From NCBI GenBank assembly GCA_947247005.1, contig OX365955.1, positions 7,264,001 to 7,328,000 of the forward strand: a stretch of 64,000 nt of DNA, written 5' to 3'. The DNA is from Spisula solida (lineage: Eukaryota > Mollusca > Bivalvia > Venerida > Mactridae). The translations under genes and the position numbers were made by a program. Below, one piece after another: positions 59,501 through 64,000 of the stretch. The notes under the pieces are model-generated. The model did not search any database, had not been told where the DNA came from, and saw only the letters and a list, made by a program, of their open reading frames with translations. How positions within the stretch are numbered: position 1 is the first letter of the stretch; the number at the start of each line of letters is the position of its first letter.

Positions 59501-62500
59501 ATCATATTTGTTTTGGAAACTGGTGGAATATTTACAATTAGGCAAGTAGCTCAATGTATTGGCACATCATTAGGAGCTATTCATATAATTATCAAACATA
59601 TTACAAATATTAGGACGATAAGTATACTTTGGATACCCCTATCTGCTTAGAGACGCCAGCACATGTGCCCTTGCAAACTGTCCACCAAATAGTTGAAACC
59701 AGTTTCTGGATAAAAAAAGTCGACCGTTTGCAAATGTAATGACCATAAACGAGACACGGGTTCATTTTTTCACCCATGCGACAGATTCTTAAACAAATAT
59801 GGGCCAGCAAAGACAGAACAAAAGTATGCATTGCAAATCGCACCATGGGCGTCAGCAGAAATGTACACTTTTTTCTATATAAACCAAGTTTCTACCATTA
59901 AATTTGATGTATGAAATAGACAATGGGTAAATGCCAAGCTTGAAAAAGGAAAATTCCTTCAGAAATTGAAGAAATACTCCGACAATCGCTCTCAAACCAC
60001 ATGTTTGAAGGATAACATGCTATTGCAGAGCAATTGGCCTCCACATGCAGCAGCCATTGACGCGACTTTCTGAGATGCGTGAAGGTTCTTGAGCTTTCTG
60101 ACCATCCTGATTTGTCAAACAATGTCCCTTGTGATCTTTATTTGTTTCAAACGACTCTTAAATTGCAATGTCGGAAGAAATATCAGATACGTTAAGATCT
60201 CGGTTTGGCATGTGTCCAGTATATGCACAGTGACCCTATGAATGATATTAAAATCGCATTTTAAAAATGGAATATCTGAATGAAACTTTGCATATATACC
60301 GGTGATGAATCCTGCAATAGGATCAAAGGCTAGTTTCAATAGAATCTATTAAGGAAAAAAATGTATGGGCTTAGTTGCATTCCAATTTGAACAGCCCTCG
60401 TAACTGGTTAAATGTGTTTGCTCATAACCTTTCTTAGTAGCAAAATCAAGACACAAACTAAACAATTTTAATTCACTATACATGTACATATTTTGTTCTA
60501 CAAGTTTCGACCAGTAATGTACATGCAATTTATGTTAGTATACATAATTATTGTGGTTGGAATTTTATAAAACATATAATTACATACTACTTCCAGAACA
60601 GAAACGATTGGAGACTACTGTAAATCAAGAAATTATCTGGAGCGAGTTCGTGAGTGGAAGAAATTTGAGAAATTAAGTAGCCGCGAAGTCTTTAGAACAT
60701 GAAAAATGCAAGTACATTATGTGATAATTTTGCATTTACAATGAATTTGCCTTTATGCAACTAAGGTTTCGTGGAGTTCACGGGAGACCTTAAAACGCGA
60801 AAGTTTGTTGTCGCTAATATACCAACGATCGGCAAAATGCCAAAATTAGATTTCGCGAAATCAAATTGGTTTACAGTACTTTATATGTTACCTGTTTGCC
60901 ACCAGTTGTCTAAGACCGGACAATCAAACACATCCTTCGTCCATTCCATAGTCTCTCTATCACAATGTTCTCCAGCCACAAACATGTTTCTAAAACTGTA
61001 AACAAATATAAACATACATCATATATACTGGTGTAAGTTATCTACCTTTTCCATGACACCTCTATGCCAACAAGACATATTTGTAAAACATGCCAAATAC
61101 TTTAAAAACATAAATATTTGTTGGGGATTTAATTTCGTGGATTTTGTGGATGTCCTCAACCACGAAATCAAATCCCCAATAAATAATAATACACTTGGAT
61201 TTTTCTTACTGAAATGCGAAAACCATGAATTTATTTCCCCACGAAATGGTCTTTTTCACTAAAACCACCAAATTTTGTCCCAGTGAAATTATTGATTGTA
61301 CAGTAGTCAGTATTATTAAAGGTCATGGTCACATTGACCTTTGAATTACTAACCTCAAAATAATTTGTAATCAACTACTGATGGTGAACAGGCACCCTAT
61401 ATAAAGAGTAACCAACCTGTATGTAAAGTTTGAGAATCCCAGAGCTAAGAGTTATTGATCGAAACCATTTGATCTACGGCACTCAGCAACTGACGGACCA
61501 TCGTACACACATACCGATATGTTCAAAGCAATAAACACCCTCATAAAACATCTTCAAAGACATCAAAAATCAAGCACAGCAGTTCCCTCATAAAATACCA
61601 ATTCCAACAAAAAAATATTTTCGTTATTGGCAAGGATGTCATTTGTGTCATGCACTGTAGAGTGGTAGAATTTCGCGAAATTAAGTCATCGCGAAAGTGC
61701 TAAAAACATAAATATGGACATTGCAGGAAAATCAAAAACACGAAAATTTAGTTAGTAATTTAGTAAGTAAGTAAGTAAAGTCTTTATGTAACAAGGCTAA
61801 CATATTTACAATAATGCAATCTTCCATATGGGCCAATTTGTAGTTGCGAATATGCAGACGATCAGCAAAACGTGAAAGTAAGCATAGTATTTGCCAAAGT
61901 AAATTGGTTTACAGTGTTCTTTTTGCATATGAAAATCTACAAATATAATGAGCCTGTTTGACATTGAAACATTGAAAGTTGACAACAATCAGCTGTTACC
62001 TTGGTAATGGTCTATACTTCTTACCAAAGTCTCCCTCTGGATCCTAAAATAAGCAAGAAAAAAAATATCAAGAGCCATGCTAACTACAACATTCATGTGA
62101 ACAGTGGGAAAAACAAGATACACTAACTCATGGTAGCAATACCACATGACTTTTGGCTACAGTTACAAGTAAGTAAATATAGCCATAAATATTTTATTTC
62201 TTCATCAATTCCTATAAAATATACACCATGCTTAAGGGAAAATTATTTGCTGTCAATGAAATACAGGATCTTTTTTAGCAGATTGACAGTTTTTTCCAGT
62301 TCCCTGTGAAACCTGTATTTTCCATGGTTTCACCCGTTGTTGAACAAAACGGCACAGCTGCTGAAAAGGATCTTGCATTTCATGGACAGCAAATAATTTT
62401 CCCCTTAGCGTGGCGTATATTTCATAGAAATCGATGAAAAAATGAAATACTTATGGCTATATTTGTGTTCCAATGTTTACAAATTTCTACTTGTAACTGT

Positions 62501-63558
62501 AGCCAAATGGTATTGCTACACTGTAACTGACATCAAGGTGTCTGTATCAGCAAGAAATATGCATTGAAACAGCTTCGGAGTAATGATTTGAACCAGCATA
62601 CGAAAGTATAGAAGCTTGGTCCCTTGACAAGACATTTATCTTTCTTCTGAGATATAAACAACAAGCCCAACAAGACATGCAATGCCATGTAGTTTGTTTG
62701 CATTCTTTGCATCATCCGGTTTTATCTCTGCCTATAATTGGCCAATGAGCTACGGCTTCGAGGAAGAGACAGGCGAGTCAGTGATACAAAGAATCCAGGT
62801 GCGCTACCCTAGCTCTCTCTGAATAGACTTATTGGTTCTTCAATGTGCCCAATGTAAATCAACAATACATGCAACAAGTGAGTTATACCTATAGTAATCG
62901 CCCAACTGAGTCTCTGAATACTGAATGTTACAGTAAATTTAGGAAAATGAATCTATATTCAATATACATAGACTACACATACAAGAAACCTGTGTAGTCA
63001 GGCTACATTAACATTTGTGCATGAATACCAGTAAGTCACGAGGTTCTTATGCCGAATAAATAAATTTCCTGGAGCAAATCGTCTATAACCAGATTTGTGT
63101 TTGCAGTATAATGCCTTGTGCATATTCATAATGTTTCTGGAATGTATATAAATAAGAAAGTTAAATTTATACATGAGTTCAGAAATATGCCTGAAAACAC
63201 AAATACATACATCTCTCCTGATAGCTCTCAGTGCTGTTGGGGCCACAAACAGCCCGGCAACATTGTGCTCCTTAATTATTCTAAAATATACTCCAGGATC
63301 AGGTGTGCCAACCGGTTTTCCCTGAAATGTATATACATGTACCATGATTTACTATGTCACACAAAAACATAACAGACCTTGAACAGAAAATAAAGCAAAT
63401 TTGTGATTTCTACATTTTTAAACTAAAATCATGACACTGAGGTGCAACATAAAATTTCTTACCTCAAACAGGACTGTGGTATTACAGTTCAACAATGGAG
63501 CATAAGCAATGTATGAATGTCCTACCACCCAACCAAGATCAGAGGCTGACCACCATAC
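38502..63558 (-). CDS. ACSS3: Acyl-CoA synthetase short-chain family member 3, C-terminal half
   Basis: ATP-dependent ligase forming an acyl-adenylate and then acyl-CoA, best known on propionate in the mitochondrial matrix. Seen: ten exons on the - strand (63558-63463, 63321-63211, 62043-62000, 60995-60892, 58370-58275, 56949-56883, 55833-55752, 52678-52556, 51478-51379, 44525-44350). They total 999 nt with every phase matching, followed by a terminal exon at 41302-41144 or 38597-38502. Motifs in order: [28 protein letters not shown] across a junction, [22 protein letters not shown] (adenylation core), [41 protein letters not shown] (hinge), and PKTRSGKI with the conserved catalytic lysine. 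This pattern separates ACSS3 from ACSS1/2. The N-terminal half and any targeting peptide lie beyond 64000. No frameshift or missing key residue is seen. Confidence 0.93.
39420..39735 (-). repeat. tRNA-derived SINE, minus strand
   Basis: Head at about 39735-39660 read on the - strand: GGGGAGCAGTGGCCTAAAGG (box A) and GGGGTTCCATCCCC (box B). The body has GAGCAAGAATAACCTACAAT and a conserved 'ATTGGTACCTG' block. A headless relative is at 57770. Confidence 0.75.
39840..40035 (+). repeat. AT-rich minisatellite, about 50-bp unit
   Basis: Four degenerate units with TTTTAGATAGAAAGTTWGTA followed by a T-run and TATAGAATGTTAGTC. Confidence 0.8.
40652..40657 (-). terminator. ACSS3: Candidate polyadenylation signal, proximal ACSS3 end
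   Basis: AATAAA on the - strand about 490 bp after the TAA at 41144. Confidence 0.35.
40738..40960. mobile_element. MITE, GGCCCTGATCTCC family, decayed
   Basis: Left GGCCCTCATCTCCAAAAACA, right inverse words ATCTCAATTTGAGTAGATAT and GGGAGATTGG. It sits in the 3' flank or UTR between the two ACSS3 terminal exons. Confidence 0.55.
41144..41302 (-). CDS. ACSS3: ACSS3 terminal exon (proximal)
   Basis: Acceptor ATTGCAG, phase 0, 52 codons then TAA. It begins [20 protein letters not shown]; the K-I-x-x-T-I-E-D junction after the exon ending GQPFK matches the ACSS3 C-terminus. The tail beyond about residue 20 ([17 protein letters not shown]..) is longer than usual for the family. Confidence 0.75.
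   Translation of the reverse strand: MPVTIEDASVYPAIKLALQSIGYAKDKPTGVYAMHAGGCCYGQAFSSIVRLF
41860..44140 (-). repeat. Dispersed tandem repeat split by Helentron-like copy 4
   Basis: Units of about 130-140 bp marked by GACAAGAAATGCTCTGATAA, AATCAATCAAAGGGAAATA and AGTTATGGTTCTTATGCACT lie on both sides of 42143-43672. They are continuous once that insertion is removed. Confidence 0.75.
42143..43672 (-). mobile_element. Helentron-like bivalve repeat, copy 4, with 145-bp satellite
   Basis: On the - strand it begins TAGCTCACCTGTCACAAAGT and ends AGGGCCCTTTGGGCCCT plus CTTGT. The core is ten tandem units of about 145 bp (landmark GATGATCATTGTGACCAAGT at 42203, 42350, 42494, 42639, 42784, 42929, 43074, 43219, 43364 and 43509), the central ones nearly identical. 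Next to the 5' end is a (GGACGGACGAC)n stretch. No ORF. It is inserted without target duplication into another repeat in the ACSS3 intron. Confidence 0.85.
44350..44525 (-). CDS. ACSS3: ACSS3 exon: C-terminal subdomain with catalytic lysine
   Basis: 176 nt, acceptor GTTTCTAG, donor GTGAGT. Encodes [20 protein letters not shown] and [18 protein letters not shown]. The lysine of SGKI is the conserved residue needed for adenylate formation in this superfamily. Confidence 0.93.
45711..46030 (-). mobile_element. Helentron-like bivalve repeat, copy 5, truncated
   Basis: The CTTGT-plus-GGGCC end is present at 45711 and is followed by diverged units. The GCTCACCTG-type start is missing. It lies beside the GCT-rich repeat at 45450-45610. 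Confidence 0.55.
46500..48054. mobile_element. TIR element, 1555 bp, CCGTRAATAATCRGCC ends
   Basis: Left CCGTAAATAATCGGCCATAA, right inverse of CCGTGAATAATCAGCCATAA; about 25 bp with two mismatches. TA flanks both ends (46498-46499 and 48055-48056). 'CATAAGTCGC' words repeat near each end. No long ORF, so a non-autonomous Tc1/mariner/pogo-type element in the ACSS3 intron. Confidence 0.8.
48057..49685. other. ACSS3 intron, nothing firm recognised
   Basis: AT-rich up to 48650. A 75-codon open frame at 48892-49119 (+) has no recognised domain. 48280-48330 carries a fragment of the 'TTTTGCCCCAGGGGGAGTGG' repeat also seen near 31740. Confidence 0.4.
49691..49800 (+). pseudogene. LINE reverse-transcriptase fragment
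   Basis: One frame reads [20 protein letters not shown] followed by [15 protein letters not shown] near the start of the reverse-transcriptase domain is characteristic of non-LTR retrotransposons. The frame closes after about 40 codons and the catalytic YADD region is absent, so this is a relic. Confidence 0.6.
50040..50345. promoter_or_regulatory. CpG-richer block with E-box and CRE-like sites
   Basis: Unlike its AT-rich surroundings, this intron block has many CpGs and contains GGTCATGTGACTTG, CCACGTGATC and ATGACGTCACGG. It could be an enhancer or internal promoter of ACSS3, or a fragment of a GC-richer repeat (GGTTGCAATTCC resembles a tRNA B box). Weak call. Confidence 0.3.
50411..50531. 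repeat. Short palindromic MITE
   Basis: AATAATAGGTTAGTGCCGTG at the left and its exact inverse at the right, with further pairing inward (CATCCGGCTCGG..CTCGGCCTTGCC). About 120 bp. Confidence 0.7.
51379..51478 (-). CDS. ACSS3: ACSS3 exon
   Basis: 100 nt, acceptor GTTTCAG, donor GTCAGT, phase 0 to 1. Encodes [20 protein letters not shown], matching the C-terminal subdomain strand 'AAVIGVPD' of acyl-CoA synthetases. Confidence 0.93.
52314..52514. mobile_element. MITE, CTGTAMAATCACATATTTT family, copy 2
   Basis: 201 bp. Left CTGTAAAATCACATATTTTT, right inverse ending ATGTGATTTTACAG. TA precedes the left end. It lies 41 nt past the 5' splice site of exon 52678-52556. Confidence 0.75.
52556..52678 (-). 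CDS. ACSS3: ACSS3 exon: hinge region
   Basis: 123 nt, acceptor TATTTCAG, donor GTCTGA (weak beyond GT), phase 0 at both ends. Encodes [16 protein letters not shown] and [20 protein letters not shown], the conserved hinge motif of adenylate-forming enzymes. Confidence 0.94.
52728..54654. mobile_element. MITE, CAGGGTGTCAATGA family, interrupted copy
   Basis: 52728-52869 plus 54576-54654 together match the intact MITE at 22534-22763 along its length. TA flanks both outer ends. The intervening 1.7 kb is a separate insertion. Confidence 0.82.
52870..54575. mobile_element. 1.7-kb TIR element built of self-complementary 59-bp tandem units
   Basis: Ends CCGGTGTAAC and inverse, with TA on both sides (52868-52869 and 54576-54577). 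The core (about 53150-54070) repeats a unit of about 59 bp, GGCCTAGTCTACTTTATCCC + CCACCT..AGGTGGGGGAAGA, in which CCCCCACCT pairs with AGGTGGGGG. A longer variant with GACTGGTCAAATTGATCAAT recurs three times. Flanking blocks repeat GGGGGATAAAMTGGGCCGG. No coding capacity. Confidence 0.85.
54660..54890 (+). repeat. GGGAGACATA-family repeat, diverged copy
   Basis: Block order (GATACAAAAACATATGTC, CAACTAGGCAAGTATGCATG, CATCCAGACAGACATTCATT) follows the copies at 33568 and 58432. Confidence 0.55.
55022..55640 (+). repeat. 24-bp minisatellite, about 26 units
   Basis: Unit GGCCTGGATGCCATTCTGCC + AAGC, with variants AAGCAG and TAGCGG. A few indels reset the frame. Open frames of 8-residue repeats on both strands are artefacts. 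It lies in the ACSS3 intron 112 bp beyond the donor of exon 55833-55752. Confidence 0.95.
55752..55833 (-). CDS. ACSS3: ACSS3 exon
   Basis: 82 nt, acceptor TATTTCAG, donor GTAATC. Completes a split lysine codon, then [18 protein letters not shown], a family-specific loop. Confidence 0.93.
55855..55895 (+). repeat. (AAT)n microsatellite
   Basis: About ten AAT units with one GAT interruption, 20 bp upstream of the exon acceptor on the - strand. Confidence 0.85.
56300..56600 (+). repeat. 48-bp minisatellite, 6 units
   Basis: Unit TTGTCACAATATAATCACAC + TTGAGGACAAGTGGTAAGTG + TAGAAATA. Units are almost identical, which suggests recent expansion. The 93-codon frame is an artefact. Confidence 0.93.
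56633..56854. mobile_element. MITE with AGCCTAGGTCCCACTGAG ends
   Basis: About 222 bp. AGCCTAGGTCCCACTGAG at the left and its exact inverse at the right. The right end is 28 nt from the 5' splice site of the ACSS3 exon at 56883. Confidence 0.8.
56883..56949 (-). CDS. ACSS3: ACSS3 exon
   Basis: 67 nt, acceptor ATTTCAG, donor GTGAGT, phase 1 to 2. Encodes [20 protein letters not shown] + VV(K), the segment between the WWQTETG core and LPLPPG. Confidence 0.92.
57131..57736. mobile_element. MITE, CTGTAAACC family, interrupted by Helentron-like copy 6
   Basis: Left CTGTAAACCTAGAAATTATT, right inverse AAATTGGTTTACAG, TA on both sides. The same family is present uninterrupted at 60618-60876. About 57298-57654 inside it is the 3'-truncated copy 6 (- strand, beginning TAGCTCAACTGTCACAAAGT) with two 145-bp-type units and a (GGACGGACGAC)n stretch. 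Confidence 0.75.
57770..57960 (+). repeat. SINE fragment, headless
   Basis: ACTTTCTCAGAGCAAGAATA matches the body of the SINE at 39420-39735. A second tRNA-like segment (GAGAGGCTTAATAGTTAATG .. CCGACCTTCGACTC) follows at 57850-57915. Confidence 0.5.
58275..58370 (-). CDS. ACSS3: ACSS3 exon: adenylation core
   Basis: 96 nt, acceptor ATATTTCAG, donor GTAAGT. Joined to the previous exon it gives [19 protein letters not shown], then [20 protein letters not shown] is the conserved adenylate-binding core of acetyl/propionyl-CoA synthetases. Confidence 0.94.
58432..58650 (+). repeat. GGGAGACATA-family repeat, diverged copy
   Basis: Contains CTGACAATATGAACAACTAG, GAGGTTTCATTGAAATTGGA and CAGCACAAAAATCAATC, in the order of the 33568 copy. 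It is intact across the point where the 25-28-kb copy is split, so it serves as an empty-site comparator. Confidence 0.6.
58873..59046. mobile_element. pogo-like MITE (CAGTCAGATCTCGATA ends)
   Basis: 174 bp. Left CAGTCAGATCTCGATATAAC, right inverse of CAGACAGATCTCGATACAAC. TA on both sides. 'TACTGACA' words repeat inside. Confidence 0.8.
59067..60400 (+). pseudogene. mariner-like element, decayed transposase
   Basis: 1334 bp with perfect 26-bp terminal inverted repeats starting CGAGGGCTGTTCAAATTGGA, and TA on both sides (59065-59066 and 60401-60402). Conceptual + strand translation shows scattered mariner-type pieces: [15 protein letters not shown] (helix-turn-helix), RFLNKYGP and, near 60100, [16 protein letters not shown], which corresponds to the HPPYSPDLAPSD-type motif. 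Many stops and frameshifts; it cannot make an active enzyme. Confidence 0.8.
60618..60876. mobile_element. MITE, CTGTAAACC family, intact
   Basis: 259 bp. Left CTGTAAATCAAGAAATTATC, right inverse AAATTGGTTTACAG, TA on both sides. It ends 15 nt inside the intron after exon 60995-60892. Confidence 0.8.
60892..60995 (-). CDS. ACSS3: ACSS3 exon
   Basis: 104 nt, acceptor TTTACAG, donor GTAACA, phase 2 to 1. Encodes [18 protein letters not shown], then [13 protein letters not shown]. Confidence 0.93.
61055..61560 (+). repeat. Decayed dispersed repeat with nested MITE
   Basis: Outer blocks (GACATATTTGTAAAACATGC; GTAAAGTTTGAGAATCCCAG; CAAAGCAATAAACACCCTCA) match the 16940 and 35645 family. About 61105-61300 inside is a self-complementary insertion (TTGGGGATTTAATTTCGTGG and inverse). 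Confidence 0.55.
61653..61915. mobile_element. MITE, CTGTAAACC family, with (GTAA)n LINE tail inserted
   Basis: Right end AAATTGGTTTACAG matches the family; the left end is decayed (CTGTAGAGTGG). About 61755-61833 is an inverted 3' tail, (GTAA)n then CTTTATG..CTTCCATATGGGCC, the same tail as at 35030-35106. Confidence 0.6.
62000..62043 (-). CDS. ACSS3: ACSS3 small exon
   Basis: 44 nt, acceptor ATTTTAG, donor GTAACA, phase 0 to 2. Encodes [14 protein letters not shown] plus two bases. The linker between RAIRRD and FRNMFVAGE matches in length what the family needs. Confidence 0.9.
62131..62521. repeat. Long foldback in ACSS3 intron
   Basis: Arms of about 150-170 bp (62131-62290 and 62355-62521) are inverse copies with mismatches (GGGAAAATTATTTGCTGTC, ATATAGCCATAA, GGCTACAGTTACAAGTA). 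The loop is about 65 bp. A transcript through it would form a long hairpin. Confidence 0.82.
62530..63205. other. ACSS3 intron, nothing recognised
   Basis: No coding signal, TIR pair or tandem repeat noticed. Confidence 0.4.
63211..63321 (-). CDS. ACSS3: ACSS3 exon
   Basis: 111 nt, acceptor ACATTTCAG, donor GTATGT, phase 0 at both ends. Encodes [20 protein letters not shown], then [17 protein letters not shown]. Confidence 0.95.
63463..63558 (-). CDS. ACSS3: ACSS3 exon (most 5' one in the window)
   Basis: 96 nt, acceptor TTGTAG, donor GTAAGA, phase 0. Encodes [20 protein letters not shown], then [12 protein letters not shown], the substrate-pocket region diagnostic of ACSS3. Confidence 0.95.
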
Positions 63559-63664
63559 CTACAATATAAATGTACAATGGTTTCTAACATACATTTAATC
63601 CTTCATTATCATAGCATTGCTATAATCACTTTTTTACAAACAAAATACTCTTTAATCAACACAT

Positions 63665-64000
63665 TAGAGGGCCAATGTGGCCTTGTGTCACTTTCCAGAG
63701 AAATCTCCACACGTCAAGTTGGAACAACATCATGTGGAACAATTTTCAGAATCGAGTCTTTTCATTTGCCACTGGACTCCAAGATGACCAATCAAGTGCT
63801 CCAGATTTCAGATTGGTCTCCAATAACTTCAGAATACAGGCTTTTCATTGGTCAATTTTACCATTGGGCTTCAAGACGACCAATTAAATTCTTCAGATTC
63901 GGGACTGGTCTTCCATTTGAGATCAATGTTTTCAGAATCCTATTTCATTGGTCAATTTTATCACTGGACTCCAAGATGACCAATCAAGTGCTTCATATTT
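63665..64000 (-). repeat. GAGGGCC-ended repeat with CCAAT-rich tandem units
   Basis: Begins with a GAGGGCC..GGCC hairpin like the other bivalve repeats. It then shows three units of about 85-100 bp with CACTGGACTCCAAGATGACC + AATCAAGTGCT. It runs off the window. Confidence 0.6.

Overview
The window is eukaryotic nuclear DNA, AT-rich, with intron-split genes in a sea of dispersed repeats. It most likely comes from a bivalve mollusc. The main reason is a repeat family whose copies run from a hairpin of GAGGGCC/GGCCCTC type to GCTCACCTG, with a 'gtgaccaagtttcat' vocabulary that is very common in bivalve genomes, together with tRNA-derived SINEs of molluscan style. No bacterial operons, CRISPR arrays or phage genes are present.

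Two protein-coding genes can be read, and they converge tail to tail. On the + strand, four exons between 455 and 12439 give the C-terminal 519 residues of a TRAF-family signalling adaptor: TRAF-type zinc fingers, a polar linker, a coiled coil and a TRAF/MATH domain closest to TRAF6. Its 5' part (RING) lies before position 1. On the - strand, ten exons between 63558 and 44350 join without any frame error into 333 codons of the C-terminal half of ACSS3, a short-chain acyl-CoA (propionyl-CoA) synthetase. The 5' half lies beyond 64000. The last step of ACSS3 has two competing, clearly homologous terminal exons (41302-41144 and 38597-38502).

Layout: 1-12.4 kb is TRAF, with an 8.2-kb intron holding a 12-bp minisatellite and a Helentron-like repeat. 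12.5-38.2 kb is intergenic and almost wholly repeats: minisatellites of 69-72, 27 and 45 bp, a TIR element inserted inside the 27/45-bp array, a 2.9-kb element with Transib/RAG-like ends, and a 4.1-kb pogo-like TIR element containing a large foldback. 38.2-64 kb is ACSS3, whose introns carry a 145-bp satellite inside a Helentron-like copy, a 1.7-kb element inserted into a MITE, a decayed mariner, several MITEs within 15-50 nt of splice sites, and a long foldback.

The two genes are not obviously linked in function: one is innate-immune/NF-kB-type signalling, the other acyl-CoA metabolism, probably mitochondrial. The most interesting content is the mobile-element biology: several insertions can be dated relative to each other and their empty sites rebuilt from sister copies in the same window.
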